DNA of 64,000 nt, taken from contig VICG01000014.1 of assembly GCA_008692225.1 (NCBI GenBank), positions 620,001 to 684,000 on the forward strand, written 5' to 3'. Within the stretch, counting starts at the first letter, position 1; each line of letters begins with the position of its first letter. A program made the translations under genes and the position numbers. Shown here piece after piece: positions 37,297 to 48,573 of this stretch. The notes beneath the pieces were generated by a model, which was given only the letters and a program-made list of their open reading frames with translations, ran no database searches and was not told the DNA's origin. The stretch is from Monilinia fructicola. Lineage: Eukaryota > Ascomycota > Leotiomycetes > Helotiales > Sclerotiniaceae.

Positions 37297-37761
37297 GATA
37301 TTGGTGAGGGGAATACGAGGTCTTGAAATCTTTTTTTTTTCTCTTTTTCTTTTCAAGTGATTTGGCCGAGTGTGTTCGTTGTTGGACCCGGGGTTGTTTT
37401 GTGTGAGAATGAGCAACGTGGAAGATATTGATTTGAGGTTTTGAGGTTTGAGGTATGAGGTGTGGGGTGTGAGATAGAAGGTAGAAGGTAGAAGATAGAA
37501 GATAGAAGAGAGAAGAGAGAAGGTAGAAATATGGATGTGTTTGCAATATACGGTACCTAGATGAGGATAACCTGAATGTAGGTTACGGCATATGAGAAGG
37601 AGGGTGTAGAGAACTTCTCAAGTAGTTGTTAGTTCCGGTAGTAAAGTTGTATATAACTTACTTGAGCATATAATATATGTGATGATTATAACTGATTTTG
37701 ATGATATCAATGAAGGGAAAATGCAAATATAATGTCAAAATAGTAATTCGCTCCATCTCTA
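37297..37761. other. Upstream region of the FrnE-like gene, no further gene
   Basis: G/A-rich repeats of the type AGATAGAAG and GAGGTTTGAGGT at 37435-37525 are probably 5' UTR or promoter. The sequence becomes AT-rich toward the transposon boundary. Confidence 0.5.
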
Positions 37762-39772
37762 CTTGGCGTTGTTTTGGGTCAATACCGGGCTATTTAAGCG
37801 AGAATTTCAAATTATAATTTCTTCAACTATAAATACGTTATCATATAAATTTATATTATAATATATTTTACTTTTAAGAAAATTATATTATTCAAATTCT
37901 GAAAAATGGCTTTATATATTAGGTTTATTTATAAAAGTGTAACTATTCCCAAATTATTAATATAAGCTAATTAACCTTAAATAAGATTCCTAAATAACTT
38001 CCCCTTTTTCTATTAATTTTTTTAATTCAATAATATCTTTTATTTAATTAAAAAAAGCCTTAAATAATACTAATTAAGTTAGCGTTGTTATAGTAGATTC
38101 AAAGGGTTTTTTTATTGATTAAATAAAAAATATAAAGTTTTAAAACGTTAAGATTGAAAGGGCCAGAATGATTAATTTTATTAAGAACTTTCAATAAACC
38201 AAAAAAAATAATTTATACTATAAAGGAACTTTTAGATTAATAGAAATGATAAATTAAGAGAAGGACTAATTATAAAAATTATTATTTTTATTATATTCTA
38301 TAATTAATTTGTATATTTCTATAATATATAAAATAGTAGTATTAATAAAATTTTAAGGGATTTTCAATTATTCCTTTTTTTACGCTTTTATTATCTCTAT
38401 ATTATTTTAAGAGTATATACTTTAAAATCTTCTTTTTCAAATCTAAATATATATATAATGCTATATTTGCTTAATAAGGTTGAAATTCGAAAATTGAGAT
38501 AATTATAAAAATTAAATTATTTTATTGAATTCAAAATAAAATTTTATATAGCTATTACTATATACCACTATATTATTTATTACAAATTGAAAAGTAAAAT
38601 GCTTAAATTAAATCTTTTTATACTAAAGGATTAAATAAGATTTTAAATATCCAAAAATGAAATAATATTAGTTTATTTTCCTTTTTAACTAATTATTTTT
38701 TTTAAACTTTTTATTTATAATATATTTCTTTTTATTAGCTAACAAACTACACTTTCTAATATTTCTTTTTTAATATTTTCTCTCTTTCTATACTTTAACA
38801 TTTTCAAATATTAATTTATTCTATATATTCTTTTATTAATTAAAATCATTTATATGCTTATTTATCTAGTTTTTCTTTTACTTTGTTTTAATCGAAAAAA
38901 TTATATAAAAGCCAAAACAGTAAATATAGCATATTCTATTAAAAAATTATTTATAGCTATAGTTTTTATTCAAATTTATAAATTATATAACGTTTTTATA
39001 ATTATATTCATTAAAAATTAACTATACCTTTTTCTTTTTGAATTTGTAAAATTATATAAAAACAATATTAATAAATATAATTGAACTAGGATTTATTTTT
39101 AATATAGATTTAAAAGCTTTTATTTATATAATTTATATTTTCCGTATAACTATAATTAAATTAAATTTATTCAATAACAAAGAATAAATAAAATAAACTT
39201 TATATATAATAATATAAAATAAAGATTTCTTTAATTTTTTTTTATATATTGTATTCCAATTCGATATATATTAAGAAACATTTAATTCTTTAAACTCTTA
39301 AAATATTATAACCATTTTAATAACCTTTTTTTGTTAATAAAAAGAAAAATAAATTATACCTTTTTTACTATTCTTATTTTGAATATTTAATATATCCGCT
39401 AAAAAAGGTTAATTGTACTCATTACACATACCAACTTGATTAGCTTTTTTATACGTTTCTTACCGTATTCTTTTTATAATACATATAAAAAAACAATATT
39501 GCTAATTAGCTATTTTTTGCGTAAAAAAGGTTTTCCTATCGATATTAATTATAGTTTACCATACGCCTATAAGAACTTTGATTTTCAGGGTTTTTTGTAA
39601 AAAGCATAATTGCCTTTTAGTTCTACGATTTTTTTAAGGTATTTTTTGCAATATAATATTAATTCATTGATTTATTATTAATTTTTGAATATCTAATATA
39701 TAAAAACGCGTTTTTGTATTAATACGTTTTCGACTAATTTTTAGCCTAGCATTGATCCAAAACAACGCCAAG
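37762..39772. mobile_element. Degraded TA-flanked DNA transposon, about 2.0 kb (Tc1/mariner-type)
   Basis: Left end begins CTTGGCGTTGTTTTGGGTC (37762 on); the right end ends with its near-perfect inverted copy (to 39772). TA lies directly outside both ends (37760-37761 and 39773-39774), the target duplication of Tc1/mariner/Fot1-type elements. Length 2011 bp fits an autonomous Fot1-like element, but the interior is extremely AT-rich and holds no ORF, as expected after RIP. The differences between the two ends include transitions (GGGTCAATACC versus GGATCAATGCT). Transposase identity cannot be checked by eye. Confidence 0.8.
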
Positions 39773-40005
39773 TACTCTGTACAACAACTCAGTTGATTAG
39801 TCAGTCATCCAGCTAACCAACTAACCTTACAGAGTAAGGTTAACCAGGTATGTAGGTCGGATGGACGTCCATTTGAACTCATATGGACCTGTGGGGCGTC
39901 TCTTAAAAAAAAAGGTCAACTGCAAAACGTTACACAAGTCCACCCGACGTTTAACCGAATGTATAATTTTATGAAAATTCATAAAAATTCATAAAATTTT
40001 GTATA

Positions 40006-40090
40006 AATTATAAATATTCTTAATTAGATTCTAAACGTTTTCGAAAACGTTTTCAAAACGTTTAGAATCTAATTAAGAATATTTATAATT
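40006..40090. repeat. Perfect 36-bp inverted repeat (hairpin) within the element
   Basis: Arm 40006-40041 (AATTATAAATATTC...AAACGTTTT) is exactly complementary to arm 40055-40090. The 13-nt loop itself contains the perfect palindrome GAAAACGTTTTC. Diverged relatives lie at about 40370-40440 and 40790-40875. Confidence 0.85.
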
Positions 40091-40252
40091 TTTTTTAATA
40101 ATAATAATAATATATTTATATTTAATATTTAAAAATTAATTATTTAATATTAAAATATTAATTAAATAATAAATTAATAATAATAAATTTAAATATATAT
40201 TAATTAATATAGTTTTATTAAAAGATAAATTATATAATTATAATATTTTAAG

Positions 40253-40293
<41 letters not shown>

Positions 40294-40677
40294 ATCAAAT
40301 CTAATTTAAAATAAAATTGATATAAATTTATATAAGATAATTATATTATTTTTTTAATAAAAGCTTTAAATTAGATTCTAAACGTTTTGAAAACGTTTCG
40401 AAAACATTTAGAAAACGTTTAGAATTCAATTAAGAATTTTTAGAATTTTTTTTAATAATAATAATAATAATAATAATATATTTATATTTAATATTGAAAT
40501 ATTAATTAAATAATAAATTAATAATAATAAATTAATAATAATAATAATAATAAATTAATAATAATAAATTAATAATAATAAATTAATAATAATAAATTAA
40601 TAATAATAAATTTAAATATATATATAATTAATATAGTTTTATTAAAAAGATAAATTATATAATTATAATATTTTAAG

Positions 40678-40714
<37 letters not shown>

Positions 40715-40870
40715 ATTCAATCTAATTTAAAATAAAATTAATATAAATTTATATAAGATAATTATATTATTTTTTTAATAAAAGCTTTAAATTAAATCCT
40801 AAACGTTTTTAAAATGTTTTCTAAACGTTTTCGAAACGTTTTCGAAACGTTTAGAATCTAATTTCAAAAA
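40060..40870 (+). repeat. Two tandem copies of a ~350-420-bp AT-rich unit
   Basis: Both copies run, in order: AAACGTTTAGAAT, (AAT)n, TTTATATTTAATATT, (AAT)n, TATAGTTTTATTAAAAG, TTTTAAGTATTATATATA(TA)n, TAATTTAAAATAAAATT, and AAAGCTTTAAATTA before the next AAACGTTT palindrome. Copy 2 has a longer (AAT)n section. Confidence 0.75.
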
Positions 40871-41045
40871 TTTATAATTTATTAATAATCAATTTTTGCA
40901 TAATTTTTTATGATTTTTTATGAATTTTATGCAAATTTATGACTTTTGCCCCACTAGTCCACCCGACGTTTTTCCGAGTCCACGGGAGCTCAGATGGACG
41001 TCCATCCGACCTGTTGACTCGGTTAACCTGACCAACCAACCGTTA

Positions 41046-42199
41046 GAAGGTTCCACGGGCCAATTGAACACATTGGCCAACTGAACAGTCTAACCTAATT
41101 GGGTCACCGCTTTTCGATCGTAATCCTTTATTTTCATTATTATATTTAATATTAAATTTAAATATAATAATTTTATTTATTAAATAATTTTATATTAATC
41201 TTTATATACTAATTAATAAATTTTATTAATTCTTTTAAGTATATTATATAAATTGTATTAATAATCTTAATTTAAAATAAAGAATTCTTTTTTTAAAAAA
41301 AGTATATATAAATATATATACTTATTTAATTTTTTAATAATAATAAAAACTCTTTTAAGAATTTGTTATATATTTATTTATAATAAATAAATTCTATAGG
41401 ATTATATTAAGATCTTTTAATTAAAAATAAAAATAAAAAATATTTCTTTTATATATATATATAAAATTTAAAAGCTTTAAATTATATAAAATTCTTAATA
41501 AATATAAAATCTTATAAATAATCTTTTTTTAATATTATATATTTAATAATATAATAATTTTAATAATAAAATTAATTATTATTTATATTATATATTAAAA
41601 GAATTATAGAAATAATTTTAAAAACTATTTTAAAAACTATATTATTAATTACATTTTTAAAATTATAAATATCGTTTATCTTATAATATTTTATTAATAA
41701 TATACTAAAAAATAATTATAATATCTTATTAATAATACATTATAAAATGTTTATAATTTTTTAAGAATCTATTTTTTAAATTTATTTTTTAAATTAAATT
41801 ATTTATTATATAATTAATAATTTTAGTTTTAAAGAATAAAACGTTTTACATATAATAATTTTATAAACTTTATAAATAATAGGAATATAAAAAAATTTAA
41901 TATTCTATTTTCTTAATAGTTTAATAAATATAAATTAATTAATAAAATATATTTACAAAAAGTTTACTATTATAAATTTTATAAAAAAAATTATAAATTA
42001 TTTTTTAATAAGTTTTAATAATTATATTAATAAAAAGAAAGTTTATTATATAATTATTATTATTATCAAAGTATATATTATAATAATAAAGTATTAAGAG
42101 TTAATTATACCTTTAAGAATAAGGTATTGCCAGCTTATCGACTAAAAGGGTTTAGCGCGTTCAGTTGGCCAGTGTGTTCAGTTGGCCCGTGGAACCTTC
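41046..42199. mobile_element. TA-flanked element of 1154 bp with 41-bp terminal inverted repeats
   Basis: Left repeat 41046-41086 starts GAAGGTTCCACGGGCCAA; its inverse at 42159-42199 matches 39 of 41 positions, both differences being C/T. TA lies immediately outside each end (41044-41045, 42200-42201). The repeat itself contains the motif GGCCAAyTGAAC twice. The inside is very AT-rich with no ORF, which fits a non-autonomous mariner-type element or a shortened relic. Confidence 0.85.
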
Positions 42200-42201
42200 T
42201 A

Positions 42202-43375
42202 CCCCGCACTTCAGCCACATTTCAGCCACTCTACCAAAATATATGCCCTTACGACTCGTAAGTACTAGTAGTATCTCTTTTTTCATTCCCCTCATGATCA
42301 TGCGAGTAACCTTAGAACTCTCTTTTCTTTGGACATAACCACTTTCAATATCTCAAAGTTGACGATACAACAGTGTCCTTACATCTTAGCTTGATGCAGT
42401 ACAACCCTGCCCAACAACTCATATGAATGCCGAGCCATCTTTCTAGCTATTCATCGGACTCCCGAGGTCGTATCAATCTCCTGGTTGGGTACTGATTCGG
42501 TCAATACCAAATTGGTTTATCCGGATCAATCCAATCGGAGTACCATGCCATGCCACTGTTGTTGATTCATCGGGATATCTCATTCTATCTTACATTTCCT
42601 CGTTCTCGTTCTCGTGCCTTCAAGTCAAGGCAACGAAATCGAGTAATACCAAGATGCAAACGGCTGTCTCTCTAGAGATAGCCTCATATCTGAGACAAAA
42701 GAGAAAGGTAGAATGGTATGAAGCTACTGGCCCTATAATCGGAAGTACCGAATATTGGGTAAGGGGCTCAGTTATTAGTCGTGAGATTAAGGTCGTTTTC
42801 GATGACAGGTGATTGCTCTTCTTCCTTTCGTTGCTTACTTACTAAACCACATGCTTCTTGGTTTCCCGTTCGCTTTGCCTGCTTTTTGCTTAAAAACGCC
42901 CATGCATTCCCACAAATTTTCTGCAGGGGATTGATAGAGACGACGGCAAAATGCAGATGCGCCTTCTCTTGGTCTCGCTTGACGTGCAAGTAAGAGTACG
43001 AGGAGAAGCATGGTATTTCTTTCCACTTTGAGCGAAATGCACTTGCCCGTTGATTTGATCAGCAGTTCTTGCCTCCCACGCAATGTACATATAAAATTGA
43101 AATCCCCTCTTTCCAAAGATGTTCTCATACTGCTCTTACATCAACGTACATATCGCCTTCCAAAAAGACATTACAAAGTAAAGCGCAGAGTGGCATCAAC
43201 TCTTACTGTCGTTAATTTTCTAAACAAAAACATCAATCACCTAAACAATCGTTTCTGTCTCACACTCAACCATACAACAATACCTAGTACTCTTGGAATT
43301 CCTATATCTACCGAAGGAAGTTTTGGTTACAACCTAATCAAATCCATAACGTACAAATCAAAAAATCAAAAAACC
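42202..43375. other. Upstream region of the GPI-protein gene
   Basis: Normal base composition returns at the element border. No gene was recognised: frames at 42768-43128 are short and without domains. The last ~200 bp are C/A-rich (ATCAATCACCTAAACAATC), like a fungal 5' UTR. Confidence 0.5.
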
Positions 43376-44506
43376 ATGAAATCGTTCTCTACTTTGACCG
43401 CAGCAGCTGCTGCGCTTGCTGGCGTAACCAGTGCTCAGGTTACCTTGTTAGTTCCCCTCCAAACATGTTCTTTGTGTATTAAAGTCAACTCAACTAATGT
43501 CACCGTAGCAACTCAACCACCGGAACCTTCTCATGCCCTATCGCCAATGGTGCGTACTGCGCAAGTTCATCCCTAGAGGGTCCAATTATCATTCGCTGCA
43601 CAAATGGTATTGGTCAACCTGGAAACTGTGATGATAATCTTGCGGGTTTCTTCCCTTTTGGTGTGAACTATTCGCCATGTTGGGAGACTAGTGATACGAG
43701 TGGTGATGCTGCCTGTTCTAAGAAGTAAGTTTTTATCTCATCCTCTTCATATCATCTCATCTCCTAATCAACCTACCTTACCTGTTTTTACATTCACTTA
43801 TCTGTCACTCTCATACCACGTCCAAGTTTTATCATAAATAGGTATAAATCACTAACAGAATCATAGCTGTATCGTTCAGGGGGGTTCCGGAAACTTCAAT
43901 GGTACTTTCACCCTTCCAAATTGCACACCAATTCCAAATCCATCCGCGACCTCTTTTCTCTCTGGCTCAACTACCACAACATCAACCGGTACATCCACCG
44001 TCGTTATCGGCTCCACAACCGAAGTCACAACATTCACCACAACTTTCTGCCCAAGCAACACCAGTACCCCCGTAATCCCACCACCTATCTCACCCCCAAC
44101 AGCTCCCACTACACCTGTGGTTCCTCCACACATAACCCCCTCTATCCCAACATTAACTATCCTTCCATCCGGTATCGTCACTGTGATTTCCTCCGGTACT
44201 GCCGTTGGAACTGGTGGAGCAGGCGGTGGCTCTGGAGGTGGTTCTGGAGGCGGTTCTGGTGGTGGTTCTGGTGGTGGTTCTGGTGGAGCAGGAGGTGGCT
44301 CTGGAGGCGGATCTGGACCTGGTAGCTCAGGTGTTCATAATGGAACAACTGGTGGTTCCGGATCAGGTGGAAGTGCAACTGCCACACCCATCGGACCAAG
44401 TAAAACAGCCACTGGAACCGGCGCACCAGAATATACAGGCGCTGGTAATGTTATCAATGTAGGTGGACTTGCGGCTATGGGTGCTATCCTTGCTTGGTTC
44501 CTCTGA
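43376..44506 (+). CDS. Secreted GPI-anchored, Cys-rich, Ser/Thr/Gly-rich cell-wall protein
   Basis: Three exons: 43376-43446, 43509-43724, 43867-44506 (introns of 62 and 142 nt; donors GTTAGT and GTAAGT), 308 residues. Signal peptide MKSFSTLTAAAAALAGVTSA. Residues about 25-120 form a cysteine-rich module (SCPIANGAYC, IIRCTNG, GNCDDNLAG, YSPCWET, AACSKNC, FTLPNCT) resembling the N-terminal domain of many fungal cell-surface proteins. A Ser/Thr/Pro-rich O-glycosylation stalk follows, then an about 40-residue Gly-Ser tract of GGGS units with GGAGGGSGGG at both ends, and a GPI signal (NVINVGGLAAMGAILAWFL at the C-terminus) after small residues. The reading frame of exon 2 is fixed by the Cys-rich module; the unspliced frame stops at 43576. 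Role inferred: cell-wall surface protein. Confidence 0.85.
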
Positions 44507-46577
44507 ATCATTTTGATGTAAGGGAATAAAGATTGAGGAAGAGGTGGGGAGAACAAGGAACAAGAATATGATAATGCGAAGATACGATACACTCCTTAAG
44601 ATGGCGTTATTTACGAACGAGGAGGGCTTTTTGGTCATGTTTTACACACTTTTGGAACTTTTTGGGTCGCAGCTTTTGAGAGACTAAGTATAATACTCCT
44701 ATGACGGAACAGATGATGCACCATGACTTTAAGGGTCTATGACTCTCCTTGATGATAATTTATATGGATCGAGGAAACTTGGTGCGATTTTTGGAAGCAG
44801 GTTACATAATGATAATGAAGCTTAAGTTGAGAATGTAGATTTGTTGTTTGAGGTTGTTTTGTCGTTTAGGGTGTGGATATAGGATGGGTTGGGTGTGAGA
44901 GTGAAAGTATGTGTTATGGGAGAGGAGAGAGGTAGGAATAACTATCTGAATGAGCGTCGTTGATGGGAACGAGGTCGTGAGGTGATGGTGAATCGAACGA
45001 CCTGAACGAAGGGAGTAAATAGGAGGGGGTTGGAACGAGATATACTTTTCACAATTGATTTGATTATTCAAAACTTCAACTCCCATGCACTGAAAAGTGT
45101 GCATGAAGTTTCTATTCCAGTGCATCTAGTAAGTAAAGCTATGTGCGAGCTACCTCATCAGACTTGACTTGACTTGACTTGACTTCTTGATTCCTCTCAG
45201 CAATGAAGTGAACATGCCAAGTGATTACTCAATCACACGTTCGATACCCCGAAGATGGATTCATGTATCAAGAGCCCCGATCCATGATCCCGGAGCCTAT
45301 GTTGGTATCTATCTTCTGTTTCTTTTTGGGGGGGAGGGGCGCGGTGGTTGCCATCTTTGGTGGGTAGGTAGGGAGTGGTAATGGCACAACGATCGGCTTG
45401 AAGAAATGGAAGAGGGATGTGCAGCGGAGAGATGGAAGGGAATGCATCGCTGCATCGCTCATTCACTAGGTGGACTATGGCGGCAGGCTAGGAATCTCGC
45501 CGAGACAATGGTCGCGAGGTGGAGGAGCACAGCGGTGGTGATGATGATTGCGTGTCGCTTTTCTTGGATCGTCGTATTTTGTTTGGCGAGGAAGTGCATC
45601 GTTGGTCTGGGTAGTGGTATGGGTATGGGTATGGGTATGGGAGAGCGGAGGGGAGGAGGCGTGCGCGGCGCATGTTAACAATCACAATCACAATCATAAC
45701 CACAACCACAACCAGAATAATAACACTACGTCGCAACCCCAACTAGCACTCGCCTAAACCCCTTACTCCGAGCCCACATCTCGCGATGCAAAGTCTGTCC
45801 CCCGCCCCGCCTCCTAGCAATCTGCGATGGGACGGGGGATGAAATGACTCGTCTTCTTTCAATAGCTTGTTGTCATTCCTACATGCGCGTTTCTCGATCG
45901 TCGTGGTTTGTTGTGGTGGTGTCTCGGACTGGGATCTTTGGATTACTACTTCCTACTTCCTGATATTGCTTCCTCTGTACTCTTCATTCTTGCATCCCCT
46001 CCTTCTCCCTCTCCCTCTCCCTCGCCCCGCCCAAAGCCCCAAACCTATCCATCGATTCCACCTCCCTGCCAGAAAAATCCCCCTTCAAAATTACTGTGCT
46101 GTACTATTTTGAACACCACCTACTCACCTACTCACCTACTCATCTACCCACCTACTCACCTACTCACCTACTCACCAGCCCCTCCCCCTCCAAATCCAAT
46201 CCCCCCTCCCCAAACCTCAACACCCCACCAACAAAACGAACAAAAGCAAACAAACTGAAAGAAAAAAGGAAGAAAAAAAAAAAACCTCGCCTACATTGGG
46301 ATACTCGTAATCTTACCTCCTTGAGTATATCCCTCCTTAAGTATATCCCTCCTTAAGTATATCCCTTCCTCCCTCCCTCCCTATGTAAATGCTGCTTCGA
46401 TTCAAATCGTATTAATCCAATCATCATCATCACCATCATCAACCATCCATCCATCCATCCATCCTTAACTGTTTCTTGCGATTTCCAGCATTATAATGAA
46501 TGGATAAATGCATGGATGAATAAATAAATGAATGAATGAATAAATGGCAAGGAACAATTACAGTTTTCGAGTCCTGA

Positions 46578-46617
<40 letters not shown>

Positions 46618-46998
46618 ATGTGTGTGTGTATAGATAGATATATTTATATATTCCATCCATCAAACTTACTCGCTAAATTCACTCATTGTGTTTATCCACC
46701 TGCAATCTCAGGTACCAAAGGAGACAGGTAGAAAGGGGCGAGGCCTGCACCATGGTATTTGATTCCTAATGTCCCGAGTTCCTGATACCCTAACCCCCCG
46801 ATCCCCTGTTCCATTCCGTGTCGTGGTATCCCTCTGCATATCCACATCCCAAATCCCCAATTCCGAAGATCCCAGATCCCAAACTCCGTATCAGCGATAT
46901 CCATAGCCAGAATCCAAAATCCGAAAGGACATGTCGCCCAAGAAACGCCATGCATCCATGCATTCTAAAATTCGTCACTCATACATACCCTCACCCGT
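44507..46998. other. Intergenic region with several short tandem repeats
   Basis: No gene supported. Repeats: TTGAC tract (about 45162-45185), GGGTAT (45608-45640), CACAAT/CACAAC (about 45680-45715), CACCTACT (46115-46175), a 21-bp unit TTAAGTATATCCCTCC repeated three times (about 46318-46370), CCAT (46442-46463), TA/TG dinucleotides (46578-46630), and a run of degenerate ATCCCAAAT-type words (46790-46925). Confidence 0.6.
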
Positions 46999-48573
46999 TT
47001 ATTTCTTCTCCGCCGCATCCCCTTCCCCATCTTCATGCTCCCACCTCCTCTTCACCATCCTAACCCATCTCCTTCTCCTCCATTCCCCTCTCCTCCCCGC
47101 TCCATCCACATCACTTGCTTCCTCCCAGCTGACCGGTAATCCTTTCTTCCCCCGCAAACTCCCCATATTACTCCCCGTATCCACCACCCCCACAGAATCC
47201 TCTTCATGCCCTTCATATCTAATATCATAAACCCATCTTTCCCCCTCCGTCTCCACCTCCACCCCCGTGATAATCCTCTCTTCCACCCACTCTCGACTCC
47301 ACAAATCCAACGCCCATTTCTTCTCGCTCCATTCCCAACCCCGGGGACTCTTGACGTCTTCGAAGAAGCGACAGCCAATCGGCCTCCCAGTTTCCATCCG
47401 CATGCTACTCATGGGATCATATGGTGAACTGCTGAATAACCAATGCTCCCATTCGCCTGCGCGGGAAAGTTTTTGCAGTTCGAAGATTTCCACCTCGCGG
47501 GTCTCGGGGGAAGAATCTAGGATGATATCTTGGGCAATGAAGGCTTGAAGACTAGCTTGGAGAGGTTTTGCGCGTGGTTTCACGACCGTGGTGTGGGTTG
47601 TTAGCATTTGACGTTGGATGGTTGGGTGACCGAGAGAGGTGATGGTCCAGCCTATGGTGAGGAATATGAAGCGCCATGGCATAAGATGGGACGCGATGAA
47701 CATAAAGGCGGCAGTCACGACGAGGAAAAGAAAGACAGTGGAGGAGAGGGGTTCATTGGAGAAGTTGGTAGACGGGGAAATTAGGGTGATTATCTGATCA
47801 TGAAGTTGGGAGAAGTCTTCCATGCAGTTTTGAAGATCTCGCATGTTGCGAAAGAAGTCTTTGGAGAGTTCTTTGACAGGTTTGACGGTTGGAGCTGGGG
47901 CTATTGGTGGACCGGTCGTGGAATATGTGAAAGAATCTGCGGTTATGGTTGTAGGAGGTGCGGGGTGACGAGCAATAAAAGAGGGTATGAGGATTGCGAG
48001 GAGAAGAACCGCCAGCGGGAGAACAGTGAGAAGGTATGGATCTAAGCAGACAAATGTATACACTGCGAGGAACGAGAGAGTATGCGACCATTGCTTCCAG
48101 CTAAGTAAACGTATCACTTTGGCTTGAAAGACGAAAACCACTCCAATTCTTGCATTAAACCTTCGAAAGTTGTTCGACATTGTTGTAATATTGAAAGCAG
48201 GCCGTTCGACAAAGTTTATGGGCTCAACATCCTTGCGGTTTTCGCTGAGATCTTCAATTGGTATAACTTGTTGTAACAATCTAGAATCGTCAGTACAGCC
48301 GGGGACAGCAAACGCAGCAACAATGGCCATAACATACTTCTCCAGTAATCTATCTTGTACAGTTGCTGACGCTTCCGAAGCCTTACTGTGTGCCTTTCGA
48401 ATATTCTCCTTCAACTCCGATTTGTGTTTCCTTAATCGCTCTCGCGTACCCTTTTTATGAGGCGATTCATTTGTATCTTCAACCTCGTCATCGCTGCCGC
48501 GTGTAGTATTCAATCGGATCACCGGGATAGGGTCATCACGATTCGCAAACGCATCTGCCGTGAATTCATCCAT
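46999..48573 (-). CDS. Peroxisomal/ER membrane protein with dysferlin-like domain (Pex23/Pex24 family)
   Basis: Integral membrane peroxin of the Pex23/24 (yeast Pex28-Pex32) family, involved in peroxisome number and ER contact. Intronless, 524 residues from the ATG at 48573 (MDEFTADAF); an in-frame TTG 30 codons upstream is not a credible start. Residues 40-75 are Lys/Glu-rich helix; membrane segments lie at about 163-200 (a hairpin-like pair, SFLAVYTFVCLDPYLLTVLP then LAVLLLAILIP) and 279-313. The C-terminal half has the dysferlin pattern: VEIFELQKL with EWEHWLFSSSPYDP (DysFN-like), GWEWSEKKWALD, RWVYDIRYEG, and a final WRRRRWVRMVKRR (DysFC-like). Which paralogue it is cannot be decided by eye. 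Confidence 0.9.
   Translation of the reverse strand: MDEFTADAFANRDDPIPVIRLNTTRGSDDEVEDTNESPHKKGTRERLRKHKSELKENIRKAHSKASEASATVQDRLLEKYVMAIVAAFAVPGCTDDSRLLQQVIPIEDLSENRKDVEPINFVERPAFNITTMSNNFRRFNARIGVVFVFQAKVIRLLSWKQWSHTLSFLAVYTFVCLDPYLLTVLPLAVLLLAILIPSFIARHPAPPTTITADSFTYSTTGPPIAPAPTVKPVKELSKDFFRNMRDLQNCMEDFSQLHDQIITLISPSTNFSNEPLSSTVFLFLVVTAAFMFIASHLMPWRFIFLTIGWTITSLGHPTIQRQMLTTHTTVVKPRAKPLQASLQAFIAQDIILDSSPETREVEIFELQKLSRAGEWEHWLFSSSPYDPMSSMRMETGRPIGCRFFEDVKSPRGWEWSEKKWALDLWSREWVEERIITGVEVETEGERWVYDIRYEGHEEDSVGVVDTGSNMGSLRGKKGLPVSWEEASDVDGAGRRGEWRRRRWVRMVKRRWEHEDGEGDAAEKK

Larger units (their letters stand above)
39854..41012. mobile_element. AT-rich terminal-inverted-repeat element with internal hairpins and tandem duplication
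   Basis: Terminal inverted repeat AGGTCGGATGGACGTCCAT (39854-39872) matches its inverse at 40994-41012, with weaker similarity continuing inward (GAACTC/GAGCTC). Subterminal copies of TCCACCCGACGTTT lie near both ends in the same orientation. The flanks are GT on both sides for these borders, or TA/TG if the element starts one base further in, so the target site is unresolved. No ORF; the inside is A/T repeats, poly-TA and AAACGTTT-centred palindromes. Probably a non-autonomous, RIP-affected element. Confidence 0.7.
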
